Below, one piece after another: positions 1 through 8,078 of a stretch of 33,043 bases of DNA; positions within the stretch are counted from its first letter, which is position 1, and each line of letters opens with the position of its first letter. The notes beneath the pieces are model-generated. The model was not told the DNA's origin. It saw nothing but the letters and a program-made list of their open reading frames with translations, and did no database searches. This DNA is from Candidatus Sumerlaeota bacterium. Lineage in GTDB: Bacteria > Sumerlaeota > Sumerlaeia > JADFCT01. A program made the position numbers and the translations under genes. The DNA lies in assembly GCA_026398575.1 (NCBI GenBank), contig JAPLSP010000701.1, forward strand, positions 1 through 33,043, read 5' to 3'.

Positions 1-55
1 CGCATCCGTGTTCTATTGAATGCCGTGCCAACGCCATCAATAGAACACGGATGCG
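1..55. repeat. 19-bp perfect inverted repeat (hairpin) at the window edge
   Basis: Bases 1-19 are the exact reverse complement of bases 37-55, separated by 17 bases. The left arm starts at the first base of the window, so the true stem may be longer. No T-run follows on the + strand. The following ~40 bases repeat the word ACGGAT, which suggests a degenerate repeat region rather than a gene. Nothing coding is supported between here and the gene end at 193. Confidence 0.8.
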
Positions 56-163
56 ACGGATGTCGCGGAGCATCACGGATTTCAAAGTGGCTGAAGCCAT
101 ATCGAGAAGAATCCATGCAAAATCCGAAATCTCCCACCCCGCGAGTCTGCTGCGCTCGTCTAA

Positions 164-190
164 ATTCTTTGTGTTCCTTGCGTTCCTTGT
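164..190. repeat. Period-9 tandem repeat, copy 1 (GTTCCTTGN type)
   Basis: Three 9-base units of the form GTTCCTTGC lie at 164-172, 173-181 and 182-190, immediately beyond the stop codon of the leftward gene ending at 193. The stretch 168-194 matches 9204-9230 at 26 of 27 bases by eye, so this is a dispersed repeat family. Other members lie near 9117-9262 and 22410-22445. Confidence 0.75.
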
Positions 191-192
191 GG

Positions 193-3100
193 TTAATAAA
201 ACTTCACCCACTCAACCCGGCAAGGATGAGCGGAACCCCAATCGCCATGATTCCGCGGTTCCCAGCTTCCTCCGATCTTGCCGATGCGTGCTGTGGTGGG
301 GACGCCGGGGAATTCGTTGCGCGGGAATTCCGAGATCACGTCCCAATCTTCAGCGCCGTCCTCCTTCGCAAGGAGTTGGATGGTCTTATCGCCGAGCTTG
401 ATCGCCAGCGTGGCCGGTTTGCCCTTGGGGTGAGAACCCATGAGTGATTCCGCGCCATTCCGCCGTACGCCCCAGCGGCCATCAGTGCGGGCGTTGATCT
501 GGACATATTTGCCCCCAGTCCATCCAACGGCCAGCCCGACGCCCCACGACTGCCCCGCGTCTTGCTTCGGATCAATGCGGGCGACGGCCACCGTCGCGCC
601 GGCGGGCCAGGCGATGTCTTTGGTCCATACGGCGTTGGCCGGAACGCTGATCTCGAAGGCAGAGGTTTCCTCCTTCTTCAGCGTCAAGCCCTTCAGCGGA
701 TCAATGCCGATGGCGCCAGACTCAGCCGAAACAGCGCGTGGCGTCTCGTCGGCGATCAACATCCATCCCTTGCCAGGCTCAACCGGGATCGCGCCGTCGG
801 CCGCAAACACCGCCTCGGGCTGGAAGTTTTCCACGGCGGGCGCCCAGAGCGTCGCCTTTTTGGGATCAAGCCCAAGCGCCTGCCAATCCACGGTTAATTT
901 CACTCTCGTTCTTCCCGGCGCCCAGCTCGCCACGCAGATCAACGCCTTGCCTTTCTTTTGATAAACCGTGGCGAGAATGTCCTTGTTGTCGCTTTTCACC
1001 GGGCATGCCGGGTCCCAATATCCCAGCATTGTCGTGCCCACCATGCCGAAGCTGTCCCAGAGTTTCCATTGCGGCTTGGGATCGCCTGACCATCCCAGGC
1101 GCTGCGTCATGCCATAGATCATGCCGCGCCATTTATTGCCGCCGCCTTGAAGCATCTCGCCCATGAGACCGAACGGAATGCCGGACAGCTCAACCATCCA
1201 ATGCTCGGGCGCCGCATTGTAGTTATGGCCTTCGCCGAACCATAAGCGGTGATAGTAGGGGAAATTCTGCATGAAGCAGTAAGCCGAGGCCGTGCGGCCG
1301 GCGGTGGGATTCCAATGGCTCCAGGAGTGCATATCCGCGAAGAGCCGTTTGCCGGACGCCTCGAAAATTCGGTGCGCGCGCTGGAACGCTTTGCGCCCCA
1401 GCGCCGTGTCGTCAATGTAAAGCCCGTCGAATCCTGTTTCGCGCAGCGTAAAGGCCAGTCCCTCGAGATAAAAATTATCGAGCCGCGATTCGGGCGTCGT
1501 GATGACGGCGAGATCGAGCATGTCCTTATAGCGCCCGTGCAACACCTCGCGCCAGGCCGGGATGAAGCCCGTTTCTCCGAGGTGATCCACCAGCCAGCGA
1601 TGCGGTCCGCTGCCGTTGGTCAGCGGGCGCGCCTTGACGCCGTCCTTGCCGGGGCTGGGGCAGATGATCTCGCCATCGAGACTCCAGAAAACGAAGAGTT
1701 CGGGCAGGTTGTTCGTGAGCTCGCGTGTGGTGTAGTAGATTTTGACTTTGACGCCGTTGGCATGTCCGCTTGCGACGCATTGTTTAAGCAGCGGCATGGA
1801 CATGTCAAAGTATGGATAGTTGATCGTGGGATTCTGCTCTTTGTTGTGGTGAATGTTGATGACGTTCGCCCCCATGTCCTTGACGCGCTTGAGGTCGCGA
1901 TAATCATTATCCTCGACGCCCTGCCCTTTGTGCAGATAGCGCATCGCCCATTGCTCCTCGGTGTTGAGCGGATGGAACGGCGTCAGGAAGAGGTTGAATC
2001 CATAAGAGAGCGTCTCGCCGGATTTCATCGCGCGTGGACCGCTGTAGCATTGGACGGACATGGCGCCTGCACCCGAAGTTGCGAGCCGGATGCCGCCGGA
2101 TTTTCCGTCGGCGCCGCCCCATGACCCCGGAATGTTGAGCGGGCGGAAATGGTAGTAGCAGTTGATCAGCGGCGCGCGCCAGTTGTCGCCGAATAGCTGC
2201 AACTTGAAACCGCCGTTGACCGCGCCGATCCAGAAGCCATCCTGGTTGACTTGCGTGTCCCATTTCCAATCCGCCTTCTCCGGGCGATGGCCGCTCGGCA
2301 GTCCCAGCCCCATGAAATAATCGGCTTCCTTGGCGACATCGAATTCGAGGCGGATGTCCTTGATCTGGATTTCTTTGGATGACTTGACGCGGGCGACGCA
2401 CCGGACGAAGCCGTCGTACTCGATCAATCCCTCGACGGCGAGTTCGATCCCTGCGCCCTGACTCGCCGCCCGCCATTCGACGGCGCCTTTCTGTTCGCGG
2501 ATGAATTCGATCTTTCCCGGCGCCAGCGCGACAGTGCCTTCCGTGGTCTCAATGATAAAGCGAAAAGGCGATGTCAGCAGCTGGCGGGTTGGCGCCTTCT
2601 CAATCGCGGTGTTCCCAGCGTTGAAGAAAGAATTGATCTGTTCGGGAAGCCCCGAGGCGTTCAGCGCCAAACTCCGTCCCAGCAGGTTCACGGCCGTCCC
2701 CCCGCGCGCCAGTGGAAGGTATGGCTGCGTTACCGTGTCGTCATCAAAGCCAATCGTCGAATCGAGCCAGCGCAATCGCGACAGTCGCCATGAATCGCGG
2801 TCGCCGTGGTCTTGCAAGACGCCGCCTTCCACCTTCAATTCCACGGCGACGGGCGCCGAGAATCCCTTGGCGTCCTTGACGGCAATCTTGCCCTGATATG
2901 CGCCTTTGGCATTTTGCGGAACATCAATCCCGATCCAAAGCGCCTGGAGTTTGCCTTGCGCAACGTCAATGTTCTTCTCGAACGGCTTGCCTTGGAAATT
3001 AATGCCGCCCAGATTGATGCAGCGCAAGGCGGACGCCGCGATCTTGCCAGAGCCGCCGCCGCTTGCTTCACCGCCGGGTGTCAGATCGCCAAACGCAACG

Positions 3101-3513
3101 GCAATCGTGGAAAGATCGCGCTTGGCGGCGAAAACGCCAATCTGAAAAACATAGAACTCTCCGGGCTGAGCTTGGCCTTTGAACGATCCGGTATGCCCCG
3201 CCGGATCGCCCAGCCATCGCTTCGGCAGCGCCTTGGCCCAGCGGATCGAATTCGCGCGATCCTCAACAAACAACACGGCATCCGTCTTCGCTCGCGCCAT
3301 GAAGCCCGCCATCTCCTCCGGCGATGCGAGATCATCCATCTCGCTCTTTGCGCGCGGATCATAACGCGCGTGGTCGCTTTCGTTGGTCGGGACGTTGGCG
3401 ACGGTGTTTTGATCTGCGGCATTGGTCATGATCGTGTTCATTCCAGCAATACAAACGCCGATGAATAGCCCAATCAACGGCGTGCTTTTTCGCATAGCGA
3501 TTCCTTGTTTCAT
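193..3513 (-). CDS. Secreted DUF6067-type glycoside-hydrolase-like protein
   Basis: A very large exported protein of about 1106 residues. The start at 3513 is chosen because an AAGGAAGGAAGGCG purine run sits just upstream and a signal peptide follows (MKQGIAMRKS, then a hydrophobic stretch up to residue ~32). A second ATG at 3495 also has an AAGGA before it. The N-terminal ~500 residues look like beta-sandwich domains. The middle (about 510-850) resembles the DUF6067 glycoside-hydrolase-like TIM barrel, with an acidic cluster around residue 700 (FDGLYIDDT) that is a candidate active site. The C-terminal ~150 residues look like a concanavalin-type lectin or laminin-G sandwich. Substrate unknown. 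The gene lies 23 bases after the thioredoxin-like gene, so the two probably form an operon. The family call is from memory of the fold pattern; the secreted hydrolase role is inference. Confidence 0.75.
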   Translation of the reverse strand: MKQGIAMRKSTPLIGLFIGVCIAGMNTIMTNAADQNTVANVPTNESDHARYDPRAKSEMDDLASPEEMAGFMARAKTDAVLFVEDRANSIRWAKALPKRWLGDPAGHTGSFKGQAQPGEFYVFQIGVFAAKRDLSTIAVAFGDLTPGGEASGGGSGKIAASALRCINLGGINFQGKPFEKNIDVAQGKLQALWIGIDVPQNAKGAYQGKIAVKDAKGFSAPVAVELKVEGGVLQDHGDRDSWRLSRLRWLDSTIGFDDDTVTQPYLPLARGGTAVNLLGRSLALNASGLPEQINSFFNAGNTAIEKAPTRQLLTSPFRFIIETTEGTVALAPGKIEFIREQKGAVEWRAASQGAGIELAVEGLIEYDGFVRCVARVKSSKEIQIKDIRLEFDVAKEADYFMGLGLPSGHRPEKADWKWDTQVNQDGFWIGAVNGGFKLQLFGDNWRAPLINCYYHFRPLNIPGSWGGADGKSGGIRLATSGAGAMSVQCYSGPRAMKSGETLSYGFNLFLTPFHPLNTEEQWAMRYLHKGQGVEDNDYRDLKRVKDMGANVINIHHNKEQNPTINYPYFDMSMPLLKQCVASGHANGVKVKIYYTTRELTNNLPELFVFWSLDGEIICPSPGKDGVKARPLTNGSGPHRWLVDHLGETGFIPAWREVLHGRYKDMLDLAVITTPESRLDNFYLEGLAFTLRETGFDGLYIDDTALGRKAFQRAHRIFEASGKRLFADMHSWSHWNPTAGRTASAYCFMQNFPYYHRLWFGEGHNYNAAPEHWMVELSGIPFGLMGEMLQGGGNKWRGMIYGMTQRLGWSGDPKPQWKLWDSFGMVGTTMLGYWDPACPVKSDNKDILATVYQKKGKALICVASWAPGRTRVKLTVDWQALGLDPKKATLWAPAVENFQPEAVFAADGAIPVEPGKGWMLIADETPRAVSAESGAIGIDPLKGLTLKKEETSAFEISVPANAVWTKDIAWPAGATVAVARIDPKQDAGQSWGVGLAVGWTGGKYVQINARTDGRWGVRRNGAESLMGSHPKGKPATLAIKLGDKTIQLLAKEDGAEDWDVISEFPRNEFPGVPTTARIGKIGGSWEPRNHGDWGSAHPCRVEWVKFY

Positions 3514-3536
3514 TCGCCTTCCTTCCTTCTTCTTGG

Positions 3537-4685
3537 CTATTGCTTCCACGGCTTCTTCTCATTCAGCGCTTTCAGGATGACGCGCTTGAGTTCGAGCGGA
3601 TCAATGCTGTCGGTTTTCTTGAAGAGGATTTTTCCGTCCGGCGCCATCAACACCGTGTAGGGAACGGCGCCTTGCCATTCGGGATCGAAGGCGTCTATCA
3701 GCTTGTCGCGGTCGGGCGAGGCGAAGATCAGGTTGCGGTTCGACGCCTGTTCTTTTTGGAGGACCTTCAAAACGGAAGATGTTTCTTCCGGGCGATTCAT
3801 CGCCACGGTGACCAGTTCGAAATCGCGATGGCGGTACATGCGGTTGATGGTCACGAGTTCGTTGAATTCCGCAAGGCACGGCGCGCACCACGTCGCCCAG
3901 AAACTCACCAACCGGACTTTGTTTGGATTGCCTTTGCGCAGGTCCTTCAGCGCTTCGGCGTCGGCGGGAGCGACCGAGACCGGCTCGGCGGCCAGTTTCG
4001 CCAGATAGGCTTTCACCGCGTCGGCCTTGCCCGCCCACTTGATCGAGCAGCCGGCGGCTTTCGTCTTGGCGACGGGCGGTTCCTTGCCGGCGAGCAGCGC
4101 GTCAATCGCGTCGCGCGCGTTGCTGACCTTGACGTGCTGCGGCAGTTCGGAGTCGTCTATGCGCCCGACGTAGCGGAGTTTGCGCTCCGAGTCGAAAATA
4201 AAAATATGCGGCGTGGCCACCGGTCCATAAAGCCGCGCCGCTGCTTCCGCATCGCCGTCATAGAGATAGGGGAAATTGAACTGGCATTCCTTGGCGCGGA
4301 TTTTCATCTCTGCGAAGGAATCGCCGAGGTCGGTCCAGCCAAGTTCATCGAGCCGGACGGACTTGGGATCATTCGATGAGATCGCCACAACCGCCACACC
4401 CTTGTCTTTGTATTCGGTGACGATCTTCTTGATGCGCTCCTCATAGAGCTGCGCGGTGGGGCAATGATTGCAGGTGAAGATGACGACAAGGATTTTTGCA
4501 GCGGCAAAATCCTTGAGCGCATAGTCGCGGCCATCCACGCCCGGCAGCTTAAAATCCGGCGCAGGCGAGCCAAGCGCGAGTGTCGCAGGTATCTCCGCCG
4601 GCGCGGCGCATGCGCAGGGCGCCATCCCGAAAGCGCAGATCAAAACCGAAAAGAGAGCGATTAAGACGAAAACTACCTGTTTCAT
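3537..4685 (-). CDS. Secreted double thioredoxin-fold redoxin (AhpC/TlpA-like)
   Basis: A 382-residue exported protein with two thioredoxin-like domains in tandem. Residues 1-28 form a signal peptide (hydrophobic core, then CACAAPAE). Domain 1 (about 35-200) is redoxin/peroxiredoxin-like with a CNHC pair at 72-75 and a cis-Pro site (VATPHIFIFD, ~157-166). Domain 2 (about 240-382) is TlpA/ResA-like with the classical WCAPC at 266-270 and a cis-Pro region VPYTVLMAPDG. The likely role is periplasmic thiol-disulfide exchange or peroxide reduction. A GGGAGG ribosome site lies about 10 bases before the ATG. It is the first gene of a leftward pair with the DUF6067 protein, which suggests, without proving it, a part in keeping secreted proteins folded. 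Confidence 0.85.
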   Translation of the reverse strand: MKQVVFVLIALFSVLICAFGMAPCACAAPAEIPATLALGSPAPDFKLPGVDGRDYALKDFAAAKILVVIFTCNHCPTAQLYEERIKKIVTEYKDKGVAVVAISSNDPKSVRLDELGWTDLGDSFAEMKIRAKECQFNFPYLYDGDAEAAARLYGPVATPHIFIFDSERKLRYVGRIDDSELPQHVKVSNARDAIDALLAGKEPPVAKTKAAGCSIKWAGKADAVKAYLAKLAAEPVSVAPADAEALKDLRKGNPNKVRLVSFWATWCAPCLAEFNELVTINRMYRHRDFELVTVAMNRPEETSSVLKVLQKEQASNRNLIFASPDRDKLIDAFDPEWQGAVPYTVLMAPDGKILFKKTDSIDPLELKRVILKALNEKKPWKQ

Positions 4686-4699
4686 TTGGAACGCCTCCC

Positions 4700-4729
4700 G
4701 CGGCTCCGCGTGCGAAGCCGCTTTTTTTT
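4700..4729 (+). terminator. Terminator-shaped hairpin with T8 run, in the 5' leader of the leftward redoxin gene
   Basis: GCGGCT (4700-4705) pairs with AGCCGC (4716-4721) across a 10-base loop and is followed by eight T residues (4722-4729) on the + strand. In that direction it is a textbook intrinsic terminator, but the upstream + strand is antisense to the redoxin gene. On the - strand the same hairpin sits just before the ribosome site of that gene. It could end antisense transcripts or affect translation; neither can be decided from sequence. Confidence 0.55.
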
Positions 4730-5027
4730 GAATGCCATCAAATTTTCCGCCTGATTATTGCTTTCACGTTGTCCGGCGGCAACAGGTTTTCCGCCTTGCA
4801 TCCGTTGGGGCGCATTCCCGCTGAGCCTTGGCGCCCGTCCGCTGCTAAGACAGGCAGTCTGGCCAACGGTACGATGGTGACCTTCATGGCGCGATATAGG
4901 TTGCTCCCGTCGCTGATAAACGCTAATGGACGCTAATAAATACCTTCTTAGCCGCTCCAGAATTCTGACCTCAGCCAAGAATTCTCAAATATCTTTGGCG
5001 AGATTATTATCGAAATAATTGCGGTAG
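4730..5027. other. Intergenic stretch with no supported gene
   Basis: About 300 bases between the redoxin gene and the kelch fragment. I see no ORF with a ribosome site or a recognisable product. The only structure is a short period-10 tandem repeat at 4912-4941. The neighbouring kelch remnant suggests this is decaying sequence. Confidence 0.6.
4912..4941. repeat. Period-10 tandem repeat, three units
   Basis: Units GCTGATAAAC, GCTAATGGAC and GCTAATAAAT follow one another without a gap. The period and word differ from the period-9 family elsewhere in the window. Confidence 0.6.
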
Positions 5028-5654
5028 TCATCGGGCTTCCAGAATGGCCCTGATCAAATCCATCATCACGTTCCTATCCCGTCGCGGATTCCGCGTCAAA
5101 CCGTCGCTCCATTGAAGGAAGTGATAATCGGCGTCGGGAATTGCCGTCACCGTTGTCCCGTCCGCGCCGAACTGGACTGTTTGAGATGTGTCGCCTGCAA
5201 TAGCGCCATTCGGGCCGGCGATGTATGTAAGCGTGCAGGTGCTGACCACACCAAAGCGCCACAGGTCATTTAGCTGGCCCGTACACCACGCTCCATCGTA
5301 GCCGGTGCCCCCGAAAAGCCAGAGCGCGCCTGAAGTCTCCATCCATGAGCCTGGGCTTGTACGCGTTCCCGGCATATTGGCCGGATCGGCCAGGCCTTGC
5401 CGTCCGTAGGCGCCTGCTTGATTCACTATGGAAGCGCCCCGGATCCAAGTCCAGGTTTTGTCTGACGGGCTGTATTTCCACAAATCGCTCAGGTAGCCTC
5501 CACTTCCCGCCCCGTCACCGCCGAAGCCATAGCCGCCAAAGAGCCAGAGCGCTCCAGATACGTCGATCCACGAAACCGCCCCTCCTCGCGCGCCAGGTAT
5601 GCTGTTTGAGTCACTCACGCCTCGCATCCCATAGGTTCCGTGCTGGCCTACCAT
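5028..5654 (-). pseudogene. Headless kelch-repeat protein with InlB-type tail (remnant)
   Basis: About 208 residues remain. Two kelch-like repeats are visible, each with a GALWLFGG core (around residues 34-41 and 110-117), then a C-terminal region like an InlB B-repeat or bacterial repeat domain (LTYIAGPNGAIAGDTSQTVQ). There is no signal peptide. The first repeat is cut: four codons upstream of the ATG lies TAA, and the intervening codons read S-W-R-R, which fit the Trp that normally begins this repeat (compare WTWIRG later). So the 5' part of a longer gene seems to be lost. The last ~16 residues also drift from the usual repeat ending. Intact relatives are usually long secreted surface proteins. 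Likely a pseudogene, though a fragment could still be translated. Confidence 0.6.
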
Positions 5655-5850
5655 TCGGCGCCAGCTTTAATAGACGCGCTGAGTTATTCCTGAAGCTTGG
5701 CTCCAAACTATAGGTCGGGATGCGCCCGCCTTACTAGGGGGTTGACCTCCGAGCGCGTCGGACTTCACAATAGAGACTTGTACATGATGATGGATTCAGC
5801 GGCGAGCCTAAGCCCGCTCGCGAATCCGAAAAACCGGCAAGGGATGCCTG

Positions 5851-7398
5851 ATGTCCGCCACTGCAAATCTTTCTCAATCCGACTCCATCTGGCGGCCCTG
5901 GCGCGTGGCCGGCGGGTGCTTCGTTCTTGCGCTGGCCATGCGCCTGGGGTTGCTCAACCTCAATCATGCCGAATACACCGACGGCATCCTGGCGGTCTTC
6001 GGCAGTCCGGATGCGCAGTCGTTCTGGCCGCCGCTTTATAAATGGCTGGCGGCCTTTCTGAGTCTGGGCGCGCCAACTGAAACCTCGGCGCGATTGGTTT
6101 CAGCCCTGGCCGGCGCGGCGATGATATTTCCGATCTATTTCGCCGCGTGCGGACTCCTTTCAGGCGCCTCGGAAAAAGCGCGGCGCCGTGCGGGCGCGTT
6201 CGCGTGCCTGTGGTATCTCGTCTCGCCCATGGCGTTGCGCTGGGGCATCCGCATGATGACCGACGTCCTGTTCGCCGCGCTCTTTTATGGCGCGATCTAT
6301 TGCATCAACGAGGCATGGCGCCGGCGCCGCGCCGGCGATTACAAAAGCGATTTCCTGCTGGCGTATGCGACGCTGCTGACGATTGCGGCGACGCTGACGC
6401 GCTATCAGGGCATCATTCTCGTTCCGCCGCTCGTTGCGGGCATTGCCACGATCTGGATCGCCTGGGGGCGGCGCGGCAAAGGGCCGATGCTGGCCACGGG
6501 CTATGCGCAGCTCGCCTGGCTGGCGCTGATAGTGTGGATATGGATCGGCAGGGGGCAGCTGCAAGCCCACGGCGGACAGATCACCGCCCGTACAGGGGCC
6601 GATATGTTCGCGACGCTGCTGAATTATTGGAATGTCTTTGAAAGCTTCGTTTTGCTCTCTCCCTATTTTTTCGCCTATCCAATTTTCGCGCTGGGAGTCT
6701 GGGGACTGATCGTTTCGCGCGAGCGCTTTCATCAATGGCTCTTCCTCTATAGCGCGATGTCGTTGCTCGCGATGCAGACGGTCTTCCAGTCATTCCAATC
6801 GCGCTATCTGCTGCCGCTGCTGCCGTTCCTGGTGGCATACGCGGGCGCGGGCAGCGCCGCGATCGGCGAGCGATTCGGCGCGCGGCGGCCCGCCTGGCTC
6901 ATTGCGGTGGCGTTGTGCGCGATTTATTGCTGGGCGTTTTCGCTCGCCGTCGTCATCGAACAGCGCGGTGTTTTCGGCGATATCAAACAAGCGGCCCTCT
7001 ACGTCAAAGATCATCCGCAGGCCGCCGGCGGCGCGCGGGTTTTCTCCAATGAAGCCTATGGGCCGCAGATGATTCCCATCAAGATGCGCCATTGGTCGGC
7101 GCGGCCGGTTCAGTTCTGGTATTGGGACCCGCAGAAAGGCGAAACCGGTCCGTTGCCCGCAGGCGCGATTGTGTGCATACATAATATATACGGGAACGGG
7201 CTTTTCGCCGCCACGATGCGACAAATCCAGGAACACTATCAGTACGAATCGCTGGAGCAGTTCGAAGATCAAGTGATTCCGTTGTTGGATGATGTGATGG
7301 AGTTTCCTGGAACGCAGCAAAATCCAATCGCCTGGGTTTATCGCTATCAACCGCAAATTTTTCGCACAGCCATCGTGAAGATAATCGGGAAGAAATGA
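5851..7398 (+). CDS. GT39/ArnT-like polytopic membrane glycosyltransferase
   Basis: A 515-residue integral membrane protein resembling the dolichyl-phosphate-mannose/ArnT glycosyltransferase superfamily (PMT_2). These enzymes move a sugar from a lipid-phosphate carrier to a protein or lipid on the outer face of the membrane. After a first membrane segment (about 18-34) there is an acidic extracytoplasmic loop (NHAEYTDGILAVFG), the position of the catalytic Asp or Glu in this fold. About ten hydrophobic helices follow, including the block around 96-175 with WYLVSPMALRWGIRMMTD. The C-terminal ~120 residues are soluble. An AAGGG ribosome site lies 7 bases before the ATG. The stop overlaps the start of the MarC gene by ATGA, so the two are probably translated together. 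Acceptor and donor are unknown. Confidence 0.8.
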   Translation: MSATANLSQSDSIWRPWRVAGGCFVLALAMRLGLLNLNHAEYTDGILAVFGSPDAQSFWPPLYKWLAAFLSLGAPTETSARLVSALAGAAMIFPIYFAACGLLSGASEKARRRAGAFACLWYLVSPMALRWGIRMMTDVLFAALFYGAIYCINEAWRRRRAGDYKSDFLLAYATLLTIAATLTRYQGIILVPPLVAGIATIWIAWGRRGKGPMLATGYAQLAWLALIVWIWIGRGQLQAHGGQITARTGADMFATLLNYWNVFESFVLLSPYFFAYPIFALGVWGLIVSRERFHQWLFLYSAMSLLAMQTVFQSFQSRYLLPLLPFLVAYAGAGSAAIGERFGARRPAWLIAVALCAIYCWAFSLAVVIEQRGVFGDIKQAALYVKDHPQAAGGARVFSNEAYGPQMIPIKMRHWSARPVQFWYWDPQKGETGPLPAGAIVCIHNIYGNGLFAATMRQIQEHYQYESLEQFEDQVIPLLDDVMEFPGTQQNPIAWVYRYQPQIFRTAIVKIIGKK

Positions 7399-8078
7399 AC
7401 GCCGCTGCCGCATATCAAACCGTCGCCGCCTGGGCGAATTCTCTGGACCGATCCCTCATCGTCGCCGATACGCTCTATTTCCTGGCGCTCATCAATCCGG
7501 TGAGCAAGGTGTTTTTGCTTTCCTCGATGAACCCGCCCCTTGCAGGACGGCATTTGCGCTCGATCTGCCTGCGTTCGACGGCGATCGCTTTCCTGATTTT
7601 GCTGGTCCTGATCGGCGCGGGTAACTACGTCCTCGGTTCCATCTTTCATGTGAAGCTCTATTCGCTGAGCGTGGCGGGCGGGATCATCTTGTTCATGGTC
7701 GGCTTGAAAGCGGTGCAGCAGGGCAAGTTCTATGAAGAGCATGGGCGCCCAGCCGAGTCGGATATTGCGATTGTGCCGCTGGCCGCGCCTCTGATCGCCG
7801 GACCCGCCACCATCACCGGCGCCATCTCTTATGCGTCCGCTCATGGCGTCGGGCTGACCATGTTGTGCATCCTGATCGCCCTCATCATCAATATGATCAT
7901 CATGCTGGCGTCGGTGCGCATCGGCCATGCGCTCGAAAAAATTCATGCAACCGCGCCGCTGATCCGCATCACGGGATTGATCGTTGCTTCGGTCGCGGTT
8001 CAGATGATTTTCACCGGCGCCGCCTCGTGGGTCATCGAACTCGGAGTCTCGCTCAACAAAACTTTCGATTTTCCATGA
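7395..8078 (+). CDS. MarC-family integral membrane protein
   Basis: A 227-residue protein with about six membrane helices, typical in length for the MarC (UPF0056) family, whose transport function is still poorly defined. Family signatures are FLALINPVSK near residues 29-38, SVAGGIILFMVGLKA, and PLAAPLIAGPATITGAIS, close to the consensus PLA-PL-AGPGAI. The start overlaps the stop of the glycosyltransferase gene by ATGA, and its own stop overlaps the next ATG in the same way, giving a tightly coupled trio. Despite the name, relatives outside enterobacteria are not known to affect multidrug resistance, and the neighbours here do not reveal a substrate. Confidence 0.88.
   Translation: MNAAAAYQTVAAWANSLDRSLIVADTLYFLALINPVSKVFLLSSMNPPLAGRHLRSICLRSTAIAFLILLVLIGAGNYVLGSIFHVKLYSLSVAGGIILFMVGLKAVQQGKFYEEHGRPAESDIAIVPLAAPLIAGPATITGAISYASAHGVGLTMLCILIALIINMIIMLASVRIGHALEKIHATAPLIRITGLIVASVAVQMIFTGAASWVIELGVSLNKTFDFP

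Noticed and set aside
7865..8074. N-terminal extension of the esterase-like protein
   Set aside because: This part overlaps MarC in another frame and reads as an Arg/His-rich shadow; the ATG at 8075 or GTG at 8093 is more reasonable.
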